NCBI GenBank assembly: GCA_003641415.1
Contig: QNAG01000157.1
Coordinates: 1-6,435 of the forward strand
Direction: 5' to 3'
Length of the DNA: 6,435 nt
From: Candidatus Zixiibacteriota bacterium
GTDB lineage: Bacteria > Zixibacteria > MSB-5A5 > GN15 > FEB-12
Under the pieces are notes generated by a model that saw only the letters and a list, made by a program, of their open reading frames with translations, made no database searches and was not told the DNA's origin. Positions 1-6,435 of the stretch are shown here, piece after piece. Both the position numbers and the translations under genes were made by a program. Positions within the stretch are counted from its first letter, which is position 1. Each line of letters opens with the position of its first letter.

Positions 1-540
1 CGAGATGAAATCTTCCTCAGATACAGCATCCTGATACTCAGGTTTACTGGGATCCCTAATAGATCGGTATATCATTTCGCCAAATGGAGCCTCGTCTGGG
101 TACATTTCATAAACCCATTGCCAACCATCAGCTCCCACTGAAACCAGCGTGTCACGTCCTACCACTGCTCCAATCCAGAAAGCCCCGCCAAACATATAAG
201 CGACATTGGAGCCTTTTGGGTACTGACATGATTGCATAATAGGTTGGCCTGTAAACCAGTCGGTCTGTTCGCCCTGATAGTACTGATTTCCAATAGTGCC
301 ATTGTTAGCCACAGCCAATTCGATTTTCCCAACTCGATGGGCAGCCAGGCAGTATATAGGTGTTCCTGTGGCAGAGTTAACCTTTTCAACAGGTGATCTG
401 TCGGGGTCTAACAGGGTCCTCGGAAGAGCAGTTACAGATAGGATAAGTAACAAAGCAACTAACAGAATTGCTGCTCGAAGGATCCCTGATACTACACAGG
501 GTACAATACAACGAAGGTTGTCTCTTTTACTTTCATTCAT
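1..540 (-). CDS. Exported or membrane-anchored surface protein, FCB-group type, N-terminal part (runs off left edge)
   Basis: The minus strand is open for 180 codons from ATG at 540 to the window edge with no stop, so the C-terminus lies outside. The N-terminus has a basic stretch (K6, R7, R10) and a hydrophobic core at about residues 22-38 (A-A-I-L-L-V-A-L-L-L-I-L-S-V-T-A). A signal peptidase I site of V-T-A type is possible after residue 38, which suggests export or anchoring by an uncleaved helix. The mature part shows A-H-R-V-G-K-I-E-L-A-V at 67-77, G-G-A-F-W-I-G at 118-124, D-T-L-V-S-V-G-A-D-G-W at 130-140 and an acidic end with S-E-E-D near 174-177. From memory, this block opens long secreted proteins of Zixibacteria and related candidate phyla. 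Their function is unknown to me. An AAAGGA ribosome binding site lies 6 bases before ATG 540. The in-frame ATG at 546 touches that site and is less likely. The gene diverges from the cyclodeaminase-family gene. Confidence 0.85.
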   Translation of the reverse strand, partial: MNESKRDNLRCIVPCVVSGILRAAILLVALLLILSVTALPRTLLDPDRSPVEKVNSATGTPIYCLAAHRVGKIELAVANNGTIGNQYYQGEQTDWFTGQPIMQSCQYPKGSNVAYMFGGAFWIGAVVGRDTLVSVGADGWQWVYEMYPDEAPFGEMIYRSIRDPSKPEYQDAVSEEDFIS

Positions 541-697
541 TATCATTCCTTTGTTATACGATCAGGTATTTTGAGGAGATAATCAAGTTGCATTTGCATA
601 TAGTACTCATTCGAAGATTAGCCGAGAATATCTCTTGCCAAAGCAAGTTCGGTAAAGATATACTGGAAAAATCAATATTGAAATTCAGGAGGAACTC
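541..697. other. Divergent intergenic region
   Basis: These 157 bases separate two divergently transcribed genes and should hold the start signals for both. The plus-strand promoter is clear and is listed separately. For the minus-strand gene I see only weak candidates, such as TTCTCG (628-623), 17 bp, TACTAT (605-600), plus a TATAAC at 558-553 that has no usable -35 box. Two small dyads lie side by side: GAGA-ATA-TCTC at 624-634 and CTTGC-CAAA-GCAAG at 634-647. The second overlaps the plus-strand -35 box. No coding frame here looks real on either strand. Confidence 0.6.
635..664 (+). promoter_or_regulatory. Sigma-70-like promoter for the cyclodeaminase-family gene
   Basis: TTGCCA (635-640) and TATACT (659-664) match the bacterial -35 and -10 consensus at four and five of six positions, with an 18 bp spacer. 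Transcription would begin near 671, giving a leader of about 27 bases that contains the strong AGGAGG ribosome binding site at 687-692. The inverted repeat CTTGC-N4-GCAAG (634-647) covers the -35 box and could be an operator, but its arms are only 5 bp. Confidence 0.6.
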
Positions 698-1678
698 ATG
701 TCCCTGCTTTTGACCAAAGACGAAGTCGCCAAAGTACTGGAAATGGCAGATTGTATGGACGTGGTCGAGAAGGCGTTCGTCGAACTATCCCAGGGAACAG
801 CAGTTTTGCCCTTGCGCATTCCTATCGCTCCGCCCGACGGTCTGGCTCTTTACATGCCTGCCTATCTCAAAGAGCTTGGTGCCTTGGCATGTAAAGTTGT
901 GACGGTGTACAAGAACAACCCAACCAAACATGACTTGCCGACAGTTATAGGCAAGGTACTGGTGCAGGATCCCGCAACTGGCGAAGTGGTCTGTATCATG
1001 GATGGGGGCTATCTTACGGCTGTGCGAACCGGAGCCGTCAGTGGTGTAGCCACACGTTATCTGTCGCGCAAAACCGACGGTCAGGTAGCTGGAATTTTCG
1101 GCGCCGGAGTACAGGCCAAGATGCAACTCTGGGCAATGGCAGAAGCCAGGAAGTTATCGCGGGCGGTCGTCTACGATGTTGAGAAAAATGCAGTCGACAA
1201 GTTCATCGATGAGATGGGCAGCAAACTCGGTTTGGAGATCGTTAGAACTGATTCAGCCGATACTCTACTGGAACAAGCTGATATAGTCTGTACAGCTACT
1301 TCATCAGCGATGCCGATCTTCGACGGCAACAAGGTACGTCCTGGTACTCACATTAACGGTATCGGTAGTCACACGCCAGGAGCGCGGGAGCTTGATACAG
1401 CCATTGTAAAAAGATCAATTTTTGTAGCTGATTCTACTGAGGCCTGTCTCAAGGAAGCGGGCGATATTATGATTCCCATTGCTGACGGGGAGTTGAGCGA
1501 GTCGCATATCAAGGCTGAACTAGGCGAAGTAGTAACAGGGTTAAAACAAGTACGGTCAAGCGATGACGATATTACTTTATTTAAATCTAACGGGTTGGCC
1601 ATACAGGATGTTGCAACGGCTAAGCTTGTTTATGATAAAGCCCTTGAAGCTGGTATTGGGACAGACGTAGATTTTTAA
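698..1678 (+). CDS. Ornithine cyclodeaminase/mu-crystallin family NAD(P)-dependent enzyme
   Basis: This 326-residue protein is full length for the family, which includes ornithine cyclodeaminase, archaeal-type alanine dehydrogenase and ketimine or pyrroline-2-carboxylate reductases. These cytoplasmic dimers use NAD(P) to oxidise or reduce at an amino or imino carbon. Visible landmarks are K66 (A-C-K) and R110 (A-V-R-T-G-A), which sit at the family's substrate-carboxylate and catalytic positions. A Rossmann loop G-A-G-V-Q-A follows at 135-140. D160 ends the next strand and favours NAD over NADP. The usual C-terminal block S-N-G-L-A-I-Q-D-V-A-T-A is at 297-308. The segment G-I-G-S-H-T-P-G-A-R-E-L-D (221-233) has H225 where true ornithine cyclodeaminase has its catalytic aspartate, so an ornithine-cyclising role is doubtful. 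Alanine dehydrogenase or imine reductase is at least as likely, and the substrate cannot be read from sequence. The start is set by AGGAGG 5 bases before ATG 698. tldD follows on the same strand after 200 bases. Confidence 0.93.
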   Translation: MSLLLTKDEVAKVLEMADCMDVVEKAFVELSQGTAVLPLRIPIAPPDGLALYMPAYLKELGALACKVVTVYKNNPTKHDLPTVIGKVLVQDPATGEVVCIMDGGYLTAVRTGAVSGVATRYLSRKTDGQVAGIFGAGVQAKMQLWAMAEARKLSRAVVYDVEKNAVDKFIDEMGSKLGLEIVRTDSADTLLEQADIVCTATSSAMPIFDGNKVRPGTHINGIGSHTPGARELDTAIVKRSIFVADSTEACLKEAGDIMIPIADGELSESHIKAELGEVVTGLKQVRSSDDDITLFKSNGLAIQDVATAKLVYDKALEAGIGTDVDF

Positions 1679-1878
1679 ATGGTGAGTTATTACGCCACTG
1701 TTTTGGACAGATATCTTGTGTGCCAGGAATTTAGTGCAGTCATTACCGGCTATGTGAGTTTGAGTCTTCTCTATACGCGGAGCACAAAATGCGTTGCTTG
1801 GAATATACTCGGAACGTTAAAATGTAATGAATGTCACATTATCGAATACAATAACTACACTCTATTACAGGGGTTTTC
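1679..1878 (+). other. 200 bp gap before tldD, with an uncertain 67-codon frame
   Basis: No gene of recognised family lies here. One plus-strand frame stays open across the whole gap: its ATG (1679) directly follows the TAA of the upstream gene, and its TGA (1880-1882) overlaps the tldD ATG as ATGA. It would encode 67 residues, including four cysteines in two groups (C15, then C38, C49 and C52) and an L-K-C-N-E-C stretch. Against it: no ribosome binding site precedes the ATG, codon use shows no obvious bias, and I recognise no family. I see no good terminator hairpin, so readthrough from the upstream gene is possible. The gap also holds a candidate promoter. Confidence 0.4.
1794..1823 (+). 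promoter_or_regulatory. Candidate promoter upstream of tldD
   Basis: TTGCTT (1794-1799) and TAAAAT (1818-1823) are separated by 18 bp. The -10 box matches consensus at five of six positions, but the -35 box matches at only three. Transcription would start near 1830, leaving a leader of about 50 bases before tldD. A separate TATACT at 1804-1809 has no -35 partner. A tldD-specific promoter would explain the 200 bp gap, but this one is only plausible. Confidence 0.3.
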
Positions 1879-3321
1879 ATGAAAGAAAAACTAAAGGAGA
1901 CAGTTGCACTGTTGCAGAGCAAAGGTGTAGATTACGCCGATTGCCGCTTTGTGCGACGCGAGAAAGAATCACTACGTGCCTCTGATGGTAATCTTGATTC
2001 GATGTCACGTAATCTTGACGTCGGGGTCGGTATCCGGGTGCTTACCAAAGGAGCCTGGGGTTTTGCTGCCACCGCTTCGGTGAGTTCGGCTGATATTAAA
2101 AAAGCCGCCAACAAAGCGCTTCAGATTGCACGCGCCTCAGCGACGACAGTTCACGAACCGGTCAAGTTGGCTGAGCAGGAACCGTTTGTCGATCACTACC
2201 AGACACCGTTCAAGAAAGATCCGTTCAAGGTTGCTACCGACGACAAGGCCAATCTGTTGGTGAAAGCATGTGAGGAATTGAAGAAGTCAAAGAAGATAAA
2301 GACCGCCGAAGCCTCAATGACGTTCTTCAAGACATCAAAGCTGTTTGTATCCACCGAGGGAGCCGTAATTGAACAAGACTTACTTGAATCGGGTGGTGGG
2401 TTTGATGCGGTGGCTTTCGATGGCAAAGAAGCGCAGAAGCGGTCATATCCAAATTCGTTTGGCGGGGATTTTGGAACGGGTGGGTATGAGTTAATCGAGA
2501 GAATGAACTTTCTCGACCACACCGACCGAGTCCGCGAGGAGGCTATTGCCCTTTTGAAAGCTGTCCCATGTCCCGACACTGAGACAACGATTATCATTAG
2601 CGGTCCGATGATGGCTCTGCAAGTGCATGAGTCGTGTGGTCACCCGATAGAACTTGATCGCGTTTTAGGTACCGAGATATCATTAGCAGGCGGTTCGTTT
2701 ATGACGATCGACAAACTCAATAAGCTTCAATATGGCTCGAAGCTGGTCAACATTACAGCCGACGCCACCACCCGTGAGGGGTTGGGGACGTTTGGTTATG
2801 ATGACGAAGGCGTTAAAGCTCACCGTACACCTATCATCAAGAACGGGCGTTTTGTCGGGTATCTTACCAGCCGCGAAACGGCGCCGGTTATCAAGCAACG
2901 TTCTAACGGTACCATGCGGGCTGACGGCTGGAATCGGCTGCCAATTATTCGTATGACCAATATCAATCTAGAGCCAGGTAAGTGGGAACTCGATGATCTT
3001 ATCGCTGACACGAAGAAAGGTATCTTTTTCGATCTCAACAAAAGCTGGTCTATCGATGACAGGCGGTTAAACTTCCAGTTTGGTGTTGAAGCTGCCTGGG
3101 AGATCAAAAATGGAAAGCTGGGGCGTATGCTCAAGAACGCCACTTATACCGGTATCACGCCGGAGTTTTGGAACTCGTGTGATGCTGTCTGTAACCGGAA
3201 ACACTGGCATGTTTGGGGTGTCCCTAACTGTGGCAAGGGAGAGCCGATGCAGACGGCTCATGTTGCTCACGGGACATCGCCGGCCAGGTTTCGCAATGTA
3301 AAAGTGGGGGTGACGAAATGA
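1879..3321 (+). CDS. tldD: TldD, metal-binding subunit of the TldD/TldE protease
   Basis: TldD is the catalytic half of a cytoplasmic TldD/TldE metalloprotease. In Escherichia coli this complex trims the leader peptide of pro-microcin B17, degrades unfolded peptides and contributes to CcdA antitoxin turnover. The 480-residue length is normal. The zinc motif H-E-S-C-G-H gives H250, E251 and H255 (HExxxH). C451 in N-C-G-K-G-E-P-M-Q is the expected third metal ligand near the C-terminus. Other family signatures are R-A-D-G-W-N-R (347-353), the T-S-R-E-T-A segment (330-335) and the terminal H-G-T-S-P-A-R-F-R-N. All catalytic residues are present, so the enzyme should be active. AGGGG at 1869-1873 lies 5 bases before ATG 1879. 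The end overlaps the pmbA start by four bases, implying coupled translation of the two subunits. The natural substrate in this organism is unknown: no peptide-modification genes are visible here. Confidence 0.96.
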   Translation: MKEKLKETVALLQSKGVDYADCRFVRREKESLRASDGNLDSMSRNLDVGVGIRVLTKGAWGFAATASVSSADIKKAANKALQIARASATTVHEPVKLAEQEPFVDHYQTPFKKDPFKVATDDKANLLVKACEELKKSKKIKTAEASMTFFKTSKLFVSTEGAVIEQDLLESGGGFDAVAFDGKEAQKRSYPNSFGGDFGTGGYELIERMNFLDHTDRVREEAIALLKAVPCPDTETTIIISGPMMALQVHESCGHPIELDRVLGTEISLAGGSFMTIDKLNKLQYGSKLVNITADATTREGLGTFGYDDEGVKAHRTPIIKNGRFVGYLTSRETAPVIKQRSNGTMRADGWNRLPIIRMTNINLEPGKWELDDLIADTKKGIFFDLNKSWSIDDRRLNFQFGVEAAWEIKNGKLGRMLKNATYTGITPEFWNSCDAVCNRKHWHVWGVPNCGKGEPMQTAHVAHGTSPARFRNVKVGVTK

Positions 3322-4670
3322 TTGGCAAGGAGAAACTGTTCAATAGGATGGAAAACGTCCTGGCTCACTCTGGAGCCGATCAGACCGAGATTGTCTACAT
3401 CGGTCATGAGTCCGGCCTAACGCGTTACGCCAATTCGTACATCCATCAGAATGTATTCGAGAACAACTGTACTATATATTTCCGCACCGTGCTCGGAAAG
3501 CGCGTTGGGGTAGCCTCCACTAATTCGCTGGTCGTAGCCGACCTGAGAAAGACCTTGGCTGACTCAATCGAGATCGCCCGGCAACAACCAGAGAATCCAC
3601 ATTTTCCGGGTCTGCCCGGTCCGGCTAAGTATAAGAGCGTTGATACTTTCGATGAAACAACAGCCAGGTTCACGCCCAATGACCGAGCTAGGGCGGTTAA
3701 GAAAATCATTGCCGAGGCGAAGCGCAAACGGTTCACTATGGCTGGCTCCTGCGCCAGTGAGAGTGGCGAGATTGCTATTCTTAATTCTCTTGGCGTGCGC
3801 GCCTACCAGCCGTTGAGTGCGGCCTCGGTCAATATGATCGCGATGTCCGATACATCATCGGGGTATGCATCGTCAACTTCGCGTCATGTGGCCGAGCTTG
3901 ATTTTGTTGGGCTGGCGAAGAGGGCGGTTAATAAGTGTGATTTAGCACAAGGTCCTATTCAAATTGAACCGGGTGATTGGGAAGTCATTCTCGAGCCGGC
4001 AGCGGTGGCTGAAATGCTCGAATGGCTTAACTATGTAAGTTTTGGTTCCAAGCCGTTTGAGCAAAAGATGTCGTTCCTCTCGGGTAAGATCGGTCGCAAG
4101 CTGACCTCGGAGATGGTCACTATCTACGACCACGGACTCGACACGAAGTCTATTGCATTCCCGTTTGATTTCGAAGGCGTGCCGAAAAAAAAGGTCATGA
4201 TTCTCGACAAAGGTGTGGCAAGAGGTGTGGTCTATGACCGAGCCTCTGCTTTGAAGGCCAAAACCAAGACCACCGGACATGCCATCACGCCTGATCAGAA
4301 CGACGAGGGCGCGTTTGGTTTTAATCTTTTCATGGCTCCCGGGAAGGCAAAGGCCAACAAGATGATCTCAGGTGTGAAGAAAGGGATACTTGTGACGCGG
4401 TTCCATTATCTTAATGGTCTAATCGATCCACGCAACTCAGTGCTGACCGGCATGACTCGTGATGGGACGTTCCTCGTTGAAGACGGAGAGATCAAAAGCG
4501 GAATCAAAAACCTGCGCTTTACTGATTCGTTTTTGCGAGCGTTCAAGTCGGTTAAGGCGATATCGCGCGAAAGAGAGCGGATAGCATCATGGTGGAGTGC
4601 GGTCGGATGTACGACGGTGCCAACAGTGCATCTGGGTTCGTTCAGGTTCAGCGGTAAGACAGAACACTGA
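3318..4670 (+). CDS. pmbA: PmbA/TldE, partner subunit of TldD
   Basis: This 450-residue protein is the TldE half of the TldD/TldE protease and matches the length of E. coli PmbA. It starts like the family, with H-E-S-G-L-T-R-Y-A-N and I-H-Q-N-V in residues 30-46. Later come T-R-F-H-Y-L-N-G (360-367), T-G-M-T-R-D-G-T-F (377-385), L-R-F-T-D-S (399-404) and a terminal P-T-V-H-L-G-S-F-R-F-S-G. It lacks the HExxxH zinc motif of TldD, as TldE proteins do, so it shapes the proteolytic chamber without binding the metal. ATG 3318 overlaps the tldD TGA as ATGA. The G-rich stretch before it is only a weak ribosome binding site, which fits translational coupling to tldD. An A8 run at 4185-4192 encodes P-K-K-K and forms an in-frame A-AAA-AAG heptamer, discussed in the findings. 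The gene ends 28 bases before a strong terminator. Confidence 0.95.
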   Translation: MIGKEKLFNRMENVLAHSGADQTEIVYIGHESGLTRYANSYIHQNVFENNCTIYFRTVLGKRVGVASTNSLVVADLRKTLADSIEIARQQPENPHFPGLPGPAKYKSVDTFDETTARFTPNDRARAVKKIIAEAKRKRFTMAGSCASESGEIAILNSLGVRAYQPLSAASVNMIAMSDTSSGYASSTSRHVAELDFVGLAKRAVNKCDLAQGPIQIEPGDWEVILEPAAVAEMLEWLNYVSFGSKPFEQKMSFLSGKIGRKLTSEMVTIYDHGLDTKSIAFPFDFEGVPKKKVMILDKGVARGVVYDRASALKAKTKTTGHAITPDQNDEGAFGFNLFMAPGKAKANKMISGVKKGILVTRFHYLNGLIDPRNSVLTGMTRDGTFLVEDGEIKSGIKNLRFTDSFLRAFKSVKAISRERERIASWWSAVGCTTVPTVHLGSFRFSGKTEH

Positions 4671-4698
4671 CGAAAGGCAATATCCCCTGAAACATAGA

Positions 4699-4728
4699 AA
4701 AGCCCCTGCCTTTGGTGGGGGCTTTCTT
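4699..4728 (+). terminator. Rho-independent terminator after pmbA
   Basis: AAAGCCCCTGCC (4699-4710) pairs with GGTGGGGGCTTT (4714-4725) across a TTT loop, giving a 12 bp stem with two adjacent wobble pairs (T4707-G4717 and G4708-T4716). The descending arm ends in a broken T-run, CTTTCTT. In the minus-strand transcript the two wobble pairs become A-C mismatches, so the hairpin is built mainly for plus-strand transcripts. It could still help stop the convergent amidohydrolase transcript, because TTTTC follows the stem on that strand too. Confidence 0.9.
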
Positions 4729-4804
4729 ATAAGCGGTTATCCTATTAACATGCGACTGATTCTTCAGGATATGCAGACTTTAGTGTATACTTTGAGTCTC
4801 TTTG

Positions 4805-6388
4805 TTAGAGAGATAATGACTTGTGATGGTATTTGATCTTTCCGTCAATAACTGTTCCCAGTACTTTGATATCATATATTTTACTCGCTGCAATGTGTGT
4901 GATATCATCAGATAGGACTACGAAATCAGCCGGGTAGCCGGGAAACAACCGACCGCGACAGTGAGCCTGACCGGATGCAACAGCAGGACCGACAGTAAAG
5001 CTGTGGAGCGCTTCAACAGCTGTGATACGTTCCTTTGGATAGAAAACATCCCTCTTACCCGGACGTGCACGACGTACTGCGGCAGCGATGCCTGCTATTG
5101 GATCAAGCGGTTCAATAGGAACATCTGATCCAAAGGCCAGATCAACACCACGATCAAGAAGTGTCCTAAAGATGAAAGCATTGGCGCCATGAGAACCCCA
5201 GTACTTGCGTATCATATTGATGTCGGATGGGCAGTGTGAGGGCTGCATTGAAGCAATAATGCCCAACCGTTTTATATGAGCGGTATCCTTTCGGCGTATT
5301 AACTGCAGATGCTCGATACGGTGGCGGGCAGGGGGGTTAAGCGGAGGTGCTTTCTCCAGGGCGTCAAGTACATTTGCAACGGCACGATCCCCAATGGCAT
5401 GAATTGCACATGGCAATCCGAGCCGAGCCGCGGAGCGAGCGATACGGAGAATTTCACGCGAAGGAGTTACCTCTATACCATAACCTTTTCCACCAGCATA
5501 CTTATTAAAGCAGAAAGCGCTCTGGCTGCCTAATGATCCATCAGCAAATAACTTTACGCCAGCTATGCGAAAAAACTCGGTACCGGTCCCATATCTGGTT
5601 TTCGTTTTATGCAGTTGGGGGAGAAGGTCAACAGATGGATAACAGTTTATTCGCAGACCTGTTAAATTATTCTCTGCCAGATCCATCAAATACTCAAACG
5701 AATCAGGACCGTCGAAGGAGTGCACCCCTGTCACTCCTTTGCGATATGCGATCTGCAGAGCATTTCGGTAACATCGATTGGTATGTTCTTTTGACGGTGG
5801 AGGAATGCAGTTGCGGACACGATTATAGGCAGCCATCTCGCGCAGGATACCAGACGGAGTGCCGTCTAAAAGACGCACAATCTCAGCGCCTTCAGGATCA
5901 CGTGTATTTTTTGATATTCCAGCAATCTCAAGGGCTCGAGTATTTACCCACGCTGTGTGTTGATCCTTTGAGTATATAAAAGCAGGGCGTCCTCCTGTTA
6001 CTTTGTCCAACATGTACCGATCTGGTTCCACTCGATGGCGGAACCTATCAGGGGAGTACCCTTCACCTACTACCCAATCGCTTTTGTTAAGTTTGCGACT
6101 AAATCGTCTGATTTCCTCTAGGCAGGCATTGAGTGTGTCCAATTCCTGTAACCATACTCTCCCTAGCGATAGCGCAAAATATACAAAGTGAGTGTGAGCA
6201 TCCACAAAACCGGGTACAACTGTTCGTCCACGAAGATCGATATTGTCATACTTGCGAAAGCTATTCACTCGTTCAAGGTTATTTCCGATAGCAATAATCT
6301 TGCCTTGCTCAATAACCATTGAGTCAACAGTCAGCCCCTCCATCATTGTGTAGATACGAGCGTTAGAAATCAAAATCTTGGTCTTCAA
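4805..6388 (-). CDS. Amidohydrolase family 3 protein (YtcJ-like)
   Basis: This 527-residue protein belongs to the metal-dependent amidohydrolase superfamily, in the YtcJ-like branch that includes N-substituted formamide deformylase. Such enzymes hydrolyse amide or formamide bonds in small molecules, but many members have no known substrate. Metal-site landmarks are all present: D-A-H-T-H (H65, H67), G-V-K-L-F-A-D-G-S (K279, D283), A-I-H-A-I-G-D (H330), H-R-I-E-H (H360) and G-S-D-V-P (D422). The usual split beta-sandwich is formed by residues 1-60 and about 470-527. There is no signal peptide, so it should be cytoplasmic. The start is TTG at 6388: an AAGGAG-type site lies 6 bases upstream, and an in-frame TAA at 6403-6401 excludes any longer form. 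The gene converges on pmbA. I infer no specific substrate. A link to the neighbouring peptidase is only positional. Confidence 0.94.
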   Translation of the reverse strand: MKTKILISNARIYTMMEGLTVDSMVIEQGKIIAIGNNLERVNSFRKYDNIDLRGRTVVPGFVDAHTHFVYFALSLGRVWLQELDTLNACLEEIRRFSRKLNKSDWVVGEGYSPDRFRHRVEPDRYMLDKVTGGRPAFIYSKDQHTAWVNTRALEIAGISKNTRDPEGAEIVRLLDGTPSGILREMAAYNRVRNCIPPPSKEHTNRCYRNALQIAYRKGVTGVHSFDGPDSFEYLMDLAENNLTGLRINCYPSVDLLPQLHKTKTRYGTGTEFFRIAGVKLFADGSLGSQSAFCFNKYAGGKGYGIEVTPSREILRIARSAARLGLPCAIHAIGDRAVANVLDALEKAPPLNPPARHRIEHLQLIRRKDTAHIKRLGIIASMQPSHCPSDINMIRKYWGSHGANAFIFRTLLDRGVDLAFGSDVPIEPLDPIAGIAAAVRRARPGKRDVFYPKERITAVEALHSFTVGPAVASGQAHCRGRLFPGYPADFVVLSDDITHIAASKIYDIKVLGTVIDGKIKYHHKSLSL

Positions 6389-6400
6389 ACCGCTCTCCTT
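6386..6400 (-). promoter_or_regulatory. Ribosome binding site and TTG start of the amidohydrolase gene
   Basis: Read on the minus strand, AAGGAGAG (6400-6393) precedes TTG (6388-6386), with 6 bases between AGGAG and the start codon. The next in-frame ATG is codon 15 or 16, which would remove the first beta strand of the amidohydrolase fold (I-L-I-S-N-A-R-I-Y). The TTG start is therefore the one supported by both signal and protein family. Confidence 0.8.
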
Positions 6401-6435
6401 TTATTCGGATATCACCCTCGCGTTTGGTTAATTTC

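Noticed and set aside
553..558. TATAAC on the minus strand as a -10 box for the left-edge gene
   Set aside because: It lies only about 12 bases before the start codon and has no -35 match at a proper distance. Transcription would begin at or inside the ribosome binding site.
296..713. Two overlapping plus-strand frames (296-574 and 468-713) before the cyclodeaminase-family gene
   Set aside because: The first is mostly antisense to the left-edge exported protein. The second overlaps that gene's start, the promoter and the first codons of the downstream gene. Neither has a ribosome binding site or a recognisable protein.
1879..4670. A peptide natural product (RiPP) cluster built around tldD and pmbA
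   Set aside because: No cyclodehydratase, radical SAM, lanthionine synthetase, transporter or clear precursor peptide is visible, and tldD/pmbA pairs are common housekeeping genes.
4787..4816. CTCT/AGAG dyad around the stop codon of the amidohydrolase gene as a second terminator
   Set aside because: The stem is only 4 bp, overlaps the stop codon and has no following T-run. The hairpin at 4699-4728 is the only credible terminator in the convergent gap.
5309..5979. Plus-strand frames of 74 and 148 codons inside the amidohydrolase region
   Set aside because: They lie antisense to a gene with complete catalytic motifs throughout, and their translations look like random low-conservation sequence.
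6363..6435. Possible C-terminal tails of an upstream minus-strand gene
   Set aside because: One frame ends at TGA 6414-6412 after seven codons and another at TAA 6365-6363, overlapping the amidohydrolase start by 26 bases. Both are open to the edge, so the short visible stretch cannot tell which, if either, is a gene. An upstream gene in the same direction is plausible but unproven.

Overview
The window carries five protein genes of a bacterial chromosome. The best lineage clue is the truncated gene at the left edge. Its secreted protein opens with a block (A-H-R-V-G-K-I-E-L-A-V, then G-G-A-F-W-I-G and D-T-L-V-S-V-G-A-D-G-W) that I recall from large surface proteins of Zixibacteria and related uncultured FCB-group phyla. 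I could not check this by a search. Nothing here is a phage, transposon, CRISPR or RNA gene. The shared strand blocks, canonical ribosome binding sites and ordinary spacing fit a normal chromosomal region.

Layout from left to right. (1) Positions 1-540, minus strand: N-terminal 180 codons of an exported protein, running off the left edge. (2) Positions 541-697: a divergent intergenic region with a good sigma-70-like plus-strand promoter (TTGCCA, 18 bp, TATACT). (3) Positions 698-1678, plus strand: an ornithine cyclodeaminase/mu-crystallin family NAD(P)-dependent enzyme. (4) Positions 1679-1878: a 200 bp gap with no certain gene, although an uncertain 67-codon frame fits it exactly. (5) Positions 1879-3321 and 3318-4670, plus strand: tldD and its partner pmbA (tldE), sharing a 4-base ATGA overlap. 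(6) Positions 4699-4728: a clear rho-independent terminator. (7) Positions 4805-6388, minus strand: a YtcJ-like family 3 amidohydrolase with a TTG start, convergent with pmbA.

TldD and TldE are expected to form one heteromeric metalloprotease, with TldD supplying the metal site and TldE lacking it. The cyclodeaminase-family enzyme lies upstream on the same strand and may share transcripts with tldDE, although the 200 bp gap and a possible promoter in it leave this open. The amidohydrolase could also act on amides or peptide breakdown products, so a loose theme of peptide, amide and amino-acid turnover is possible. This theme is inference from neighbourhood only. I did not find a convincing new system. 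The items most worth a second look are the N-terminal domain of the left-edge exported protein, the small cysteine-containing frame before tldD, and the altered catalytic residue in the cyclodeaminase-family protein.
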